Of a stretch of DNA of 64,000 nt, positions 1-9,211 are shown piece after piece. The position numbers were made by a program, and so were the translations under genes. Under the pieces are notes generated by a model that was not told the origin of the DNA, made no database searches, and saw only the letters and a list, made by a program, of their open reading frames with translations. Position 1 is the first letter of the stretch. The number at the start of each line of letters is the position of its first letter. Source of the stretch: Bacteroidales bacterium (GTDB lineage: Bacteria; Bacteroidota; Bacteroidia; Bacteroidales; P3); assembly GCA_016296345.1 (NCBI GenBank), contig JAEDJL010000002.1:1-64000 (forward strand), read 5' to 3'.

Positions 1-93
1 TAGTGAGCAAAAACCCTTATGTTGTTGCAGCAAGAGTAAACCTTGCTCCAAAAAAACCTTATTTTTGCTCTCAAAACAGGTGAAAATTTTACT
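1..93. repeat. 93-bp dispersed repeat, copy 1 (left edge)
   Basis: Bases 1-93 match the reverse complement of 52501-52593 at roughly nine bases in ten by eye. Shared words include GTGAGCAAAAACCCTTATG, TTGTTGCAG, AAACCTTGCTCC and GCTCTCAAAACAGGT. The copy begins at the window edge, so its true left end is unknown. It is not coding in any convincing frame. It may be a MITE-like or other dispersed intergenic repeat. Confidence 0.8.
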
Positions 94-432
94 CAAAATG
101 TTCGCTTAAAATCCTTGATTTTTATCGTCGAAAAATATAGAAAGAAGTTATTATTTAACTTTCAGACTAAAAGCATACCTTATTACAAATAAAATGCTTG
201 TTGCTCTATTCATTCGTAACTACTATTCTATGACATCAATGTCCTAAATTTTACTTTAATTACTATGAATTATGCCAAACCTCCGCACAATCCGGTACTA
301 CATTGCCGAATTTTCAAATTATTGATTACTTTTGCAAGCAGAACGCATCAAATAGTTGTCAAATTCCACAACACACTCGGCAACAAAACCAAAAGTGTTG
401 GAGATTGACAACAACGAATAAGTTAGAAAGAA
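94..432. other. AT-rich intergenic region upstream of dinD
   Basis: No gene is visible in this stretch. Bases 101-120 (TTCGCTTAAAATCCTTGATT) recur exactly at 4092-4111, with weaker similarity continuing for about 30 bases. The right part carries the promoter of the following gene. Confidence 0.6.
303..334 (+). promoter_or_regulatory. Bacteroidetes-type promoter of the dinD-like gene
   Basis: TACTTTTG at 327-334 fits the Bacteroidetes -7 box TAnnTTTG, and TTG at 303-305 lies 21 bases upstream as the -33 box. Transcription would start near 340, about 90 bases before the ATG at 433. Confidence 0.6.
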
Positions 433-1272
433 ATGAAGCAAGAAGAAATAAAGCGTCTGTTTCAACAATTTGAACAAGCAGCCTGCATTGCCGACGAGGT
501 AGAATGTTGGAGCGCAAGAGAACTTTGTCAGTTGATGGGCTATACACAATGGCGTAACTTTTTGAACGTCATCGACAAAGCAAAAGAAGCCTGTAAAAAT
601 GCAGGACAGAGTTTGACCGACCATTTTGCTGACGTCAGCAAAATGGTCGAAATAGGCTCAGGTGCTGAACGTCAAATGGATGACATTATGCTCACACGTT
701 ATGCCTGCTATCTTGTAGCACAAAATGGAGACCCGAGAAAGCCGCAGATAGCTTTCGCACAAACCTATTTTGCAGTACAAACACGTCGTGCCGAATTGGT
801 CGAGCAACGTTTGTCAGAATTGGAACGCGTCAAAGCTCGTACCAAGTTGCAAGAAACAGAACGCATACTCTCGGGAGTGCTTTACGAACGAGGTATCAAT
901 GACAAGAGTTTTGCCATTATACGCTCAAAAGGAGACCAAGCCTTGTTCCGCTTGAAAACTGCCGACTTGAAACACAGAATGGGAATACCCGAGAAGCGAC
1001 CTTTGGCAGACTTCCTGCCCACAATCAGCATTAAAGCAAAAGACTTTGCAGCCGAAATGACGAGCGTGAACGTGCAAAACAAAGACCTCAGAGGCGAAGG
1101 CAGCATAACCCGAGAACATATAGACAACAATGCAGCCGTTCGCAAAATGCTGATAGAACGAGGTATTATCCCCGAAAATCTCCCTGCTGCCGAAGATGTT
1201 AAGAAAGTGGAACGCAGGTTGGCAAGTGAACAAAAGAAAGCCTTGAAAGAAAAGCAGGACAAGAAGAAATAA
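433..1272 (+). CDS. dinD: DinD-like DNA-damage-inducible protein
   Basis: A 279-residue protein with the look of the DinD/BRO-N-like family. The N-terminal part (about residues 20-120) has the pattern [18 protein letters not shown] followed by [20 protein letters not shown], typical of the KilA-N/BRO-type domain. The C-terminal half is basic and helical and ends in a Lys-rich tail. In Escherichia coli DinD is SOS-induced and inhibits RecA-mediated strand exchange; that role here is transferred from the family. The gene stands alone with its own promoter, and no LexA-type operator was recognised. The length matches the usual 270-280 residues. Many Bacteroidetes carry DinD copies in accessory DNA, and this one sits between repeats. 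Confidence 0.85.
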   Translation: MKQEEIKRLFQQFEQAACIADEVECWSARELCQLMGYTQWRNFLNVIDKAKEACKNAGQSLTDHFADVSKMVEIGSGAERQMDDIMLTRYACYLVAQNGDPRKPQIAFAQTYFAVQTRRAELVEQRLSELERVKARTKLQETERILSGVLYERGINDKSFAIIRSKGDQALFRLKTADLKHRMGIPEKRPLADFLPTISIKAKDFAAEMTSVNVQNKDLRGEGSITREHIDNNAAVRKMLIERGIIPENLPAAEDVKKVERRLASEQKKALKEKQDKKK

Positions 1273-1305
1273 AGCGAGTAGAGGTTCTGTATATTCGATA
1301 GTTTT

Positions 1306-1583
1306 ACGCTTTTGCCCCTGCAGGGCAAAACTTCTGTCTGTCTGATTACCCTACGCGTTGCTTTGCTTGTGCAGGCTGCCCCTTCAGGGCGTTTTTGCAA
1401 TAGGAGCTTATAGGCTTCCTGTGAGATACTATGTTGGTTCGGTAGAAATAGAATGACAAAGGGCTTTGGTATCGCTCTACGTTTTCGGGCTGAAAGTCCG
1501 AAAAGCACATAGCTCGGGGCAGAGCGAAAGCGTCGCCCCGAGAGAATGACCTTACAACTGTCGCCCTGCAGGGGCAAAAGCGT
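1306..1583. repeat. Inverted-repeat-bounded element with CCCCTGCAGGGC ends
   Basis: Bases 1306-1326 (ACGCTTTTGCCCCTGCAGGGC) are repeated as an exact reverse complement at 1563-1583, bounding about 280 bp. The interior has further GC-rich stem-like pieces, for example CCCCTTCAGGGC and CGGGGC...GCCCCG near 1535, unlike the AT-rich flanks. There is no transposase. It resembles a MITE-like or other genome-specific dispersed element; only one copy is in the window, so dispersal is inferred. Confidence 0.6.
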
Positions 1584-1634
1584 TAGTTTGTTGTTTGTAA
1601 ATACGGAGACGATTTTGTGTGAATTATCGAACAA

Positions 1635-1667
1635 TTTGCACAATTAAAGCGAAATTTTATATCTTTG
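1635..1667 (+). promoter_or_regulatory. Bacteroidetes-type promoter upstream of the BspA-like gene
   Basis: TATCTTTG at 1660-1667 is a good -7 box, with TTTG at 1635-1638 and a 21-base spacer. Transcription would start near 1674, which gives a 5' leader of about 290 bases. Confidence 0.7.
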
Positions 1668-1777
1668 CAAGTTGAAAACCAACAAAAAGAAAGGAGACAA
1701 AGAAACAGAAAGAGGAAAAATCAGAATTAACACATTTTATTAGACATATAAAAGCGTTTTTGCTTATACTTGATAAT

Positions 1778-1923
1778 CTGAAATCTGGAAAATTTCATTA
1801 ACAAAATCAAGCAGTATTAAGTAATGACGCTCGCGATTCTTATCGTGGGCTTTACTTATTTGCTTGATTAGGTATTCCAGAACCTCAGATTTCAGTAAGA
1901 ATTAAGTCCCACGACTTTTTTTA
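1778..1923 (+). ncRNA. Structured 5' leader with terminator-like hairpin (candidate attenuator)
   Basis: Three nested helices can be read directly. P1 pairs CTGAAATCTG (1778-1787) with CAGATTTCAG (1886-1895). P2 pairs AATCAAGCA...TAAGTAA (1805-1824) with TTACTTATTTGCTTGATT (1852-1869). P3 pairs GCTCGCGAT (1829-1837) with ATCGTGGGC (1842-1850) through two G-U pairs, closing a TCTT loop. Downstream, AAGTC-CCAC-GACTT (1904-1917) is a short hairpin followed by a T run. Its CCCACGA can also pair with TCGTGGG of P3, so P3 and the terminator-like stem are mutually exclusive. This looks like a regulatory leader; no known riboswitch class was recognised. Confidence 0.55.
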
Positions 1924-1963
1924 TGTCCGTACATCAAGAAAAAATCAAAAAAATACAATCGCC

Positions 1964-3778
1964 TTGGGGACTTGGGCGGAGATAAAAAAAGAACAACTTC
2001 TGAAAACCAAAAACTTCGGCAAGCCACTGAGCCGATTGATAACAATGGTGGCAATATGTATGCTCTCGCTTAATGCAATGGCATACGATTTTTCCTACAC
2101 TCATCAAGGAAAAACACTTTATTACAACATTACATCAAGCAATACTGTCGCGGTAACTCGTTATTCTTCTGGTAATAACAATTATGTGAGTGGTGATGTT
2201 GTCATTCCAAGTTCTGTTACTAACAACGGCACAACTTATAGCGTTACTTCGATTGGTGATTGCGCGTTTGTTTATTGCAGCAGCTTGACATCTGTTACTA
2301 TCCCTAATAGCGTTACTTCCATTGGTAATGAAGCGTTTGTTTATTGCAGCAGCTTGACATCTGTTACTATCCCCAATAGCGTTACTTCGATTAGTAGAGG
2401 TACGTTTGGATATTGCAGCAGCTTGACTTCGGTTACTATCCCTAATAGCGTTACTTCCATTGGTGAATATGCGTTTAGTTTTTGCAGCAGCTTGACTTCG
2501 GTTACTATCCCTAATAGCGTTACTTCCATTGGTAATAGTGCGTTTGGATATTGCAGTGGCTTGACTTCTGTTACTATCCCTGATAGCGTTACTTCCATTG
2601 GTACTAATGCGTTTCGTAGTTGCAGCAGCTTGACTTCTGTTACTATCGGCAATAGTGTTACTGCGATTGGTAATTATGCGTTTGCTGATTGCAGCAGCTT
2701 GACTACGCTAAACTTCAATGCCGAAAATTGCAGTGATTTTACCAATAATGCATATCACCCATTCTATTCGTGTCCTATTACTAATATCAACATTGGTAAA
2801 AGCGTACAGCGAATACCTGCATACTTTGCATACAATAAAAATAGCTTGACTTCAATCGTTTCTAATGCTGTCATTCCTCCTGCGATTGATAACACTGAAA
2901 CTTTCCCTTATCCCAATTTTTGCATTGTAACAATACCTTGCGGTAGTTTGGGGGCTTATACTGCTCCGACTTGTTATTGGAATATATTCTTCCCTAATCG
3001 TATCATAGAGGGATTGTCTTTCGATTTGTCCGTTGCTGCAAACGATGATAGTTTTGGCAGCGTAAGCGTAGAGACGCAGTCTTGCAACGTCAAAACTCTC
3101 ACTGCAACGCCAAGTATTTGTTACCGTTTTGCCTCTTGGAACGACGGCAATACTGATAATCCTCGTACGGTAACTCTGACAAGCGATACTTCTTTTACCG
3201 CCATATTTGAAAACGTTGAGCTCTCAAGCAACATCACCGCTGCAATCTGTGAGGGCAGCACCTATGCAGAGAACGGCTTTAACGTGAGCCAAGCCGGAGT
3301 TTACACTCAATACTTCCAAACTGCAAACGGATGCGACAGCACGGTAACTCTTACCTTGACAGTAAACCCTACTTATAGTCTTACTATTGATGCTACAATC
3401 AATCAAGGAGAGACTTACCAAGGATTAGGATTTGACGTGAGCGAGGCAGGTACTTATACTCAGAACTTGCAAAGCGTAAATGGTTGCGACAGTGTGATAG
3501 TGTTGAACTTGACCGTGAACTCATCGCTTGGCGATGTGGTTGCAAACACGATTGAGATTGCATTGTATCCTAACCCTGCAGGGGACTATACCATTTTGAA
3601 AGTGCAAGGCTTGAAGGAGCAAACCAAAGTAGCTTTGTTTGACGTAAGAGGTCGCAAACTAAGAGAATTTGAACTTTCGGCAGGTACGGAAACCCTAAGG
3701 CTTGACCTTAGAGACCTGCCAAGCGGAGTTTATACTCTTATGATTGGAAACACAACCAAGAAACTCATTGTCGAATAA
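1964..3778 (+). CDS. BspA-like leucine-rich-repeat surface protein with type IX sorting domain
   Basis: Predicted secreted or surface-anchored protein of up to 604 residues. After a hydrophobic signal segment ending near ...LNAMA come about seven LRR_5/BspA repeats of 23 residues (SLTSVTIPNSVTSIGxxAF). Two tandem modules follow around residues 415-525 (CEGSTYAENGFNVSQAG, then a related ITIDATINQGETY-like copy). The last 80 residues are a type A sorting domain (ALYPNPAGDY ... LPSGVYTLMI ... KKLIVE), the signal for the type IX secretion system, whose porU and porV genes follow. The start is uncertain: TTG 1964 gives 604 residues and puts basic residues before the signal core, while ATG 2045 gives an N-terminus lacking them. 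BspA-like proteins often bind host matrix; ligand unknown. The exact repeats invite copy-number change. Confidence 0.85.
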   Translation: MGTWAEIKKEQLLKTKNFGKPLSRLITMVAICMLSLNAMAYDFSYTHQGKTLYYNITSSNTVAVTRYSSGNNNYVSGDVVIPSSVTNNGTTYSVTSIGDCAFVYCSSLTSVTIPNSVTSIGNEAFVYCSSLTSVTIPNSVTSISRGTFGYCSSLTSVTIPNSVTSIGEYAFSFCSSLTSVTIPNSVTSIGNSAFGYCSGLTSVTIPDSVTSIGTNAFRSCSSLTSVTIGNSVTAIGNYAFADCSSLTTLNFNAENCSDFTNNAYHPFYSCPITNINIGKSVQRIPAYFAYNKNSLTSIVSNAVIPPAIDNTETFPYPNFCIVTIPCGSLGAYTAPTCYWNIFFPNRIIEGLSFDLSVAANDDSFGSVSVETQSCNVKTLTATPSICYRFASWNDGNTDNPRTVTLTSDTSFTAIFENVELSSNITAAICEGSTYAENGFNVSQAGVYTQYFQTANGCDSTVTLTLTVNPTYSLTIDATINQGETYQGLGFDVSEAGTYTQNLQSVNGCDSVIVLNLTVNSSLGDVVANTIEIALYPNPAGDYTILKVQGLKEQTKVALFDVRGRKLREFELSAGTETLRLDLRDLPSGVYTLMIGNTTKKLIVE

Positions 3779-3803
3779 CTACTGATTGAACATTGTTTGA
3801 ACA

Positions 3804-3840
3804 AGAGAGCTGCCTGACAAGCTTAGGCAGTCTCTTTTTT
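3804..3840 (+). terminator. Intrinsic terminator after the BspA-like gene
   Basis: AGAGAGCTGCCT pairs with AGGCAGTCTCT across a short loop with a single mismatch, followed by six or more T. It lies about 25 bases after the stop codon. Confidence 0.75.
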
Positions 3841-4361
3841 ATTCACTCCGGACATACTTTTTGAAACAATATCTTGCATGATGTGGGTTAATCATTTGGA
3901 GAGTGAGATAAGTAACTTTGTATCAGGTATTTTGCAATTATTTTGGTGAATGTTTTGCAACTTTTCGCCATGGTTTTGGGTGCAAAATTACAACTTTTCG
4001 CCAAATTGCCAAATATGCCTGCCTATTTCTTGCTACATCTACAAAATCTGCGTCATTACTTTTGGCTATTTTGCATACAAATCGATAGTATTTCGCTTAA
4101 AATCCTTGATTTGTATCTCCGAAAAAATAAGGAATGAAGTCTTTAATGTGTCAAAATCAATACTTGCTTTGGTTTTTGTCAGATATATAGCCTTTTTCGG
4201 GCAGAATGACCGAGAAAACAGAGAACTTGTCTTGCTCAATATGGCATAGAGTGGTTCAAAGCCTTTAATGCAGACTGCAAATGCAATAAAATACGCCTTT
4301 TTTGTGTTTATAACTTGCCGCAGGTTGCGGTGTTGAACTATTTATTGCAAGAAAGAGAAAT
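3841..4361. other. Long intergenic region upstream of porU
   Basis: About 520 bp with no supported gene; two overlapping small frames (3943-4137 and 3950-4249) lack any family signal. TAACTTTG at 3913-3920 resembles a -7 box but has no well-spaced -33 box. Bases 4092-4111 repeat 101-120 exactly. CAACTTTTCGCCA occurs twice near 3958-4003. The region may be a long porU leader or hold a small RNA; neither is shown. Confidence 0.5.
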
Positions 4362-7300
4362 ATGACTAAGCGAATAATTTGTCTGATAGTTTGTTTTGTG
4401 AGTGTTTTTTGCCTTAAAGCCCAAGTGGTCAGCCGTCCCGATAGCTCGGTTTTGGCTCATGGGAATTGGTATTCAATAACTATTCCCTCGACAGGCTTAT
4501 ATAAGCTTACCTATTCCGATTTTGTTGCTTTGGGAGTTGATGAGAGCGAAATAAACCTTGACAACCTTTCCATATTTGGCAGAGGAGGAGGGGCAATATC
4601 GGACGTCAATGCAGAATATGAGTACTCCGATATTAGGGAAAACGCAATTTATGTCAATAATCAGGGCGGAGGCTATGCACTTTTCTTTGCCGAGGGAACG
4701 CTTTGCAAGACTTTTGATAAGCAAAGCCAAAAGTACAGCTTCAAGATGCACCCCTATTCGGACGTTTCGACCTATTTCATCACTTTCGATGCCTCGATAG
4801 GAGAGAAAAAACGCATCTCTGAAAGAGAAGCAGTCGTTGCACAAGCTGCCGAGAGCCTTTCGTCGGTCAGAGAGGTCTTTCTGCACAAACGAGAGCTTGT
4901 CAATTTCCTTTCAAGCGGCAGAAACTGGGCAGGGGAGGCAATGAGCGTAATGTCAAACGAATTGTCCATTCCCATAGTACTTCAAAATCTGAAACCAAAC
5001 ACCGAAGTCGATTTTGAGATAGGAGTGTTCAACCAAAGCGAGACAGCTTCCAATTTTGAGTACAGGCTCAATAATTCTCTTCTCGGCAGTGCCACGCTTG
5101 CCAAAACTCCGACCGATTATGCCGCATCTCACTCTGTGAACAATTTTTCTTTCATTCCCAATAGCGAAAGCCTTACACTGAAAATCACCTTCAACGCCCA
5201 AGGCACTGCAAGGGGACGTTTGGACTATGTGAAAGCCGATTATGAGAAAAATTTGAGATACAACAACTCCCTTTTGATGTTTACTCCGACGGCAAACCAA
5301 GACACCTCGGTTTATGTCGAATATTTGATAAGCAATGTAAAGGCTTCGGAAGTAAGGGTATGGGAAATAACACCTTCGGGAGCAAGAAAGATAGAAGACT
5401 ATTCAAGAGAGGGCGAACAGATAAGCCTCAAAGTCGTTTCCAATCCCTTGCACACAATCCTCATATCTTCGGGAACTAACTTTCCAACGCCCGGTCTTAT
5501 TGGCAGGGTGGCAAATCAAAATCTGCACGCATGGGAAGCTGCCGAATTTGTTATCGTTACAGCACCCGAATTTCTCACTCAGGCAGAAGAGCTTGCCGAA
5601 CTGCACCGACAGTATGACAACATCAGCGTCCAAGTTGCCACCACAACACAGGTATATAACGAGTTCTCTTCGGGAACTAAGGACATTTTGGCAATAAGAG
5701 AGCTTATGCGAATGCTTTACGACAAATACTCTGAACAAAATCAAGCACCAAAGAATTTACTTTTGTTCGGAGACGGCACATTCGACAACAAAAATATCTT
5801 AAAGTACAACAACAACTTTGTTCCTACCTATCAAGCCGAAAATTCTTTGATAAACGCAGGCTCGTCTTTCGTAACCGACGATGTTTTGGCTTACCTTTCG
5901 CCATACGCAACGGGCAACATAAGAGACACAATGCTCATAGGAGTGGGCAGATTTACCGTAAACACAGCTTCGGAAGCTCAAAACATGGTCGATAAATGCC
6001 GTCGATACATCACAAAAGAAGACCTCAGACAAGGGCAATGGGGCGATTGGAGAAATATGGTAACACTTACTGCCGACGATGCAGACACATGGGGCGAGCG
6101 TTACTTTATCGAGAACGCCGAAAACATATACTACGAAATCAAAGAGACCAATCCCACTCTCAATGTGGAGAAAATCTATTCCGATGCCTACAAGCAGTAC
6201 TCCTCTTCTTCGGGTGCAACATATCCGGACGCTTCCAAGGCAATCAATCAGAGAATGAAAAAGGGCTGCTTGCTCTTTAACTACGTCGGACACGGCTCAG
6301 ACGACCACCTTTCGAGCGAAAGACTGATAACAATTACCGACATAACGAGCTGGAACAACAAGAATGCTCTTCCGATAGTCATTACCTCGACTTGTGAGTT
6401 CACACGATTTGACCAGGCTGACAAACAATCGGCAGGAGAGTTTGTGCTTTCGAGCGAAAACGGAGGAGGAATAGCCCTCATTTCGGCTTCGAGAAAGATA
6501 CCTTCAAGAAACGAGATAAACCGCAACCTGCATCGCTATGCCGTAATCAGAGAAAACGGCAGGGGATTGACCTTTGGCGAAATCTTTATGAGAGCCAAGA
6601 ATGCAACAAATATGGTTGTGGAAGAGAGAAGTTTCGGTTTGTTTGGCGACCCTGCACTGAGGATTGACTTGCCGCAAATGAACGTAATCACAACCAAGCT
6701 GAACGACAAACCAATCTCCGACACAGACATTGCAGACACCGTTTCGGCACTTTCGAGCGTAAGTTTGGAAGGAGCAATCACCAACCAAAACGGCGAAGTT
6801 GTCGAAAACTTCAACGGAAAGGTGCAAATAACCCTTTTGGACAAAGCAACAAACTACCGAACTCTCGACAACGAAGGCTTGAATACCAGCATAGAGTTTG
6901 AACAACAAAAGAACGTTCTTCACAAAGGAGTAACCACAGTGGAAAACGGTCGCTTTGTCTATTCTTTTACCATGCCCAAGGATATTGCTTACAACTATGG
7001 CAAAGGCAAAATCAGCTATTATGCACAGTCGGACAGCACAGATGCGGCAGGAAATTTCACTTCATTCATCGTAGGAGGCATAGACACCACTGTCGAAATA
7101 GTGGAAACACGTCCCGAAGTGAGATTATACATGAACGACACCAACTTCCGAAGCGGAGGAATGACAGATGAAAACCCCACACTCCTTGCCTTTGTGTCGG
7201 ACAACATCGCAATAAACACCGTAGGCACAGGTTTGGGACACGATATTATGGCAAGGCTCGATAATGCAGCCAACACATTTGTGTTGAACGACTATTTCGA

Positions 7301-7769
7301 GACTGATTACGAAAATCCGGGAAAGGGAGTTATCCGTTTTCCGTTCTCAAACTTGGACGAAGGAGAACATACTCTCACTCTGAAAGTATGGAATATCTTT
7401 AACTTCTCCTCAGATGCAGAGATAAAGTTTGAGGTTTGCTCCTCAAAACGCGGAGAAGAGTTTGTGTTGAAAAATTATCCCAACCCGTTCAGTCAATCGA
7501 CCAACATAGTTTTGGAACACAACCAATCGGGAGCAATAAATCAGGCAACTCTGCAAATATTCAACCAAAACGGAAAATTGGTCTTGGAAAGAGACGCAAC
7601 ACCTTTGATAAATTCTTACACCGTAGGACCGATTGAGTGGAATCCGTCGGCAGACAGTGGCGAAAACTTGGGAGCAGGGATTTATTTTGCAAGAATGTTG
7701 CTCACTACATCGTCCGATGAGATTGCGACAAAGACAATTAAAATGGTGGTTTTCTCAAACACCAAATAA
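4362..7769 (+). CDS. porU: PorU, type IX secretion C25-family sortase
   Basis: 1135 residues, close to Porphyromonas gingivalis PorU. It begins with a short signal peptide (MTKRIICLIVCFVSVF). A gingipain-type C25 peptidase domain fills the middle, with the catalytic His near residue 644 (NYVGHGSDDH) and Cys near 678 (TSTCEFTRFD). The C-terminus carries a sorting-type domain (VLKNYPNPFSQSTN), which in PorU is retained. In the known system PorU removes the C-terminal sorting domain of secreted cargo at the outer membrane and attaches the cargo to lipopolysaccharide. The gene is followed after 49 bp by porV, its partner in the attachment complex. Likely substrates in the window include the BspA-like protein just upstream. 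Confidence 0.95.
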   Translation: MTKRIICLIVCFVSVFCLKAQVVSRPDSSVLAHGNWYSITIPSTGLYKLTYSDFVALGVDESEINLDNLSIFGRGGGAISDVNAEYEYSDIRENAIYVNNQGGGYALFFAEGTLCKTFDKQSQKYSFKMHPYSDVSTYFITFDASIGEKKRISEREAVVAQAAESLSSVREVFLHKRELVNFLSSGRNWAGEAMSVMSNELSIPIVLQNLKPNTEVDFEIGVFNQSETASNFEYRLNNSLLGSATLAKTPTDYAASHSVNNFSFIPNSESLTLKITFNAQGTARGRLDYVKADYEKNLRYNNSLLMFTPTANQDTSVYVEYLISNVKASEVRVWEITPSGARKIEDYSREGEQISLKVVSNPLHTILISSGTNFPTPGLIGRVANQNLHAWEAAEFVIVTAPEFLTQAEELAELHRQYDNISVQVATTTQVYNEFSSGTKDILAIRELMRMLYDKYSEQNQAPKNLLLFGDGTFDNKNILKYNNNFVPTYQAENSLINAGSSFVTDDVLAYLSPYATGNIRDTMLIGVGRFTVNTASEAQNMVDKCRRYITKEDLRQGQWGDWRNMVTLTADDADTWGERYFIENAENIYYEIKETNPTLNVEKIYSDAYKQYSSSSGATYPDASKAINQRMKKGCLLFNYVGHGSDDHLSSERLITITDITSWNNKNALPIVITSTCEFTRFDQADKQSAGEFVLSSENGGGIALISASRKIPSRNEINRNLHRYAVIRENGRGLTFGEIFMRAKNATNMVVEERSFGLFGDPALRIDLPQMNVITTKLNDKPISDTDIADTVSALSSVSLEGAITNQNGEVVENFNGKVQITLLDKATNYRTLDNEGLNTSIEFEQQKNVLHKGVTTVENGRFVYSFTMPKDIAYNYGKGKISYYAQSDSTDAAGNFTSFIVGGIDTTVEIVETRPEVRLYMNDTNFRSGGMTDENPTLLAFVSDNIAINTVGTGLGHDIMARLDNAANTFVLNDYFETDYENPGKGVIRFPFSNLDEGEHTLTLKVWNIFNFSSDAEIKFEVCSSKRGEEFVLKNYPNPFSQSTNIVLEHNQSGAINQATLQIFNQNGKLVLERDATPLINSYTVGPIEWNPSADSGENLGAGIYFARMLLTTSSDEIATKTIKMVVFSNTK

Positions 7770-7818
7770 TAAAATCAAAAAACACAGCGTTTAGTTAAGC
7801 GTAAAAACAGAAAAATCA

Positions 7819-8988
7819 ATGAAAAAAGCACTTTTCTTACTATTATTGACAAGTATTTCAATGTTCGGATTTGCTCAGTTGAACAATCCAAATGCCGATG
7901 TAGATTGGTTGAGCGGCAAGGTGGAGAACGGCAATCGTATAATCTCGACAGGCGTTCCTCTTTTGCTGATTGCCCCCGATTCGAGAGCAGGAGCAATGGG
8001 CGATTTGGGTGCGGCAAGCAAACCCGATGCCAACTCAATACATTGGAATGCAGCAAAGCTCTCCTTTACCGAGAAAAAAGCAGGGTTGTCTTTTTCTTAT
8101 ACACCATGGTTGAGGCAGATTGTTTCCGACATTCAGCTGATGTATTTGAGCGGATACTACAAAATTGACGACAGAAGCACCATAGGCGGTTCGCTCACTT
8201 ACTTTTCTTTGGGCAGCATAGACTTTTTCAGCGAGGAAGGTATATCTACGGGAACGTACAAGCCCAATGAGTTCGCCTTTGACCTCGCTTATTCGATGAA
8301 ACTCTCGAATAACTTCTCCCTCTCCCTCACAGGAAGATATATTCGTTCCGATTTAACTCAGGGACAGAACGTCGGCACAACTCAAACCCATGCAGCCAAT
8401 GCAGCGGCAGCCGATGTGGGATTGTACTATCAAAACAAGCTGAACATAGACCTGCCTTCCGAATATGCTCTCGGTCTTCAAATCTCAAATCTTGGTACAA
8501 AGATTTCTTATTCTGACAATATGGAGAGTTCTTTCTTGCCTGCAAATTTGCGATTGGGCGGAAGATATACCATGGACTTCGACCAGTTTAACAATTTGAG
8601 CCTGATGGTCGATTTGAATAAGCTCTTAGTTCCGACACCTCCTGTATATAATGAAGACGGAAGCATATATGCAGGAATGGACCCTAATGTGGGCATATTG
8701 CAAGGGGCAATACAATCGTTCTATGACGCACCCAACGGATTGAAAGAAGAAATACAGGAGATAACTCTTTCGGTCGGAGCAGAGTATTGGTACAACAAAG
8801 TGTTGGCACTGCGTGCAGGCTACTTCTATGAGGCAAAGAACAAAGGAGCAAGGCAATATCTGACAGTCGGAGCAGGATTGCGTTACAACGTAATGGGCAT
8901 AGACTTCTGTTATTTGATTTCTACTTCGTCTCTTAGCAACAATCCTTTGAAGAACACCATGAGAATAGCATTGACCTTTGACCTTTAA
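7819..8988 (+). CDS. porV: PorV, type IX secretion outer-membrane shuttle protein
   Basis: 389 residues, matching the family length of about 390. Signal peptide MKKALFLLLLTSISMFGFAQ, then the family region with VPLLLIAPDSRAGAMGDLGA and a FadL-like 14-stranded barrel pattern with alternating hydrophobic strands, ending in a final strand closing with Leu (TMRIALTFDL). PorV carries cargo bearing a sorting domain from the translocon to PorU. The adjacent porU-porV order is also found in flavobacteria, where gldJ is close by; here gldJ is about 40 kb away. It is followed by an array of palindromic repeats. Confidence 0.95.
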   Translation: MKKALFLLLLTSISMFGFAQLNNPNADVDWLSGKVENGNRIISTGVPLLLIAPDSRAGAMGDLGAASKPDANSIHWNAAKLSFTEKKAGLSFSYTPWLRQIVSDIQLMYLSGYYKIDDRSTIGGSLTYFSLGSIDFFSEEGISTGTYKPNEFAFDLAYSMKLSNNFSLSLTGRYIRSDLTQGQNVGTTQTHAANAAAADVGLYYQNKLNIDLPSEYALGLQISNLGTKISYSDNMESSFLPANLRLGGRYTMDFDQFNNLSLMVDLNKLLVPTPPVYNEDGSIYAGMDPNVGILQGAIQSFYDAPNGLKEEIQEITLSVGAEYWYNKVLALRAGYFYEAKNKGARQYLTVGAGLRYNVMGIDFCYLISTSSLSNNPLKNTMRIALTFDL

Positions 8989-9015
8989 CAAAGCTATTTA
9001 TTGATACTAAGTTTT

Positions 9016-9076
9016 AGAAAACGCCGTTTTGACAAACTAAAGCGGCGTTTCATTTGAACAAAACGGCGGTTTATTT
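9016..9076. repeat. Palindromic AAAACGSCGTTTT array A
   Basis: Three units: AAAACGCCGTTTT near 9018-9030, AAGCGGCGTTT near 9040-9050 and AAAACGGCGGTTT near 9060-9072, spaced about 21 bp. It sits between porV and the methylase operon. Units one and two can form a hairpin that might end porV transcription. Confidence 0.8.
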
Positions 9077-9144
9077 CACCAACTCTTTGTTTTTATTTTA
9101 AGGAGTTGTCCTTTGCTTTAATTCGGGTTGTGCTTTGTCGAAAA

Positions 9145-9177
9145 TTGTTGCGATTATCTTGAAATTTATTACCTTTG
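9145..9177 (+). promoter_or_regulatory. Promoter of the adenine methylase operon
   Basis: TACCTTTG at 9170-9177 fits the -7 consensus, and TTG at 9148-9150 (or 9145-9147) is the -33 box with a 19- or 22-base spacer. The leader to ATG 9212 would be about 28 bases. Confidence 0.7.
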
Positions 9178-9211
9178 CAATCGTTGAATTGTCCTCCATA
9201 AGCAGAGATAA

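Larger units (their letters stand above)
1273..1963. other. 690-bp non-coding region with repeat element and structured leader
   Basis: No real gene is supported here. A minus-strand frame across 882-1643 exists but overlaps dinD and has no recognisable domain. The stretch holds an inverted-repeat element (1306-1583), a promoter (1635-1667) and a long foldable leader (1778-1923) ahead of the surface-protein gene. Confidence 0.7.

Noticed and set aside
882..1643. 253-residue minus-strand frame across the 3' part of dinD and the repeat element.
   Set aside because: No family signature; it overlaps a clear gene and reads through a palindromic element.
2341..2652. Repetitive 103-residue minus-strand frame.
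   Set aside because: It is the mirror of the 69-bp leucine-rich repeats and follows from their period, not from coding.
3943..4249. Two overlapping small plus-strand frames before porU.
   Set aside because: No conserved domain, AT-rich, contain the repeated word and look like chance frames.
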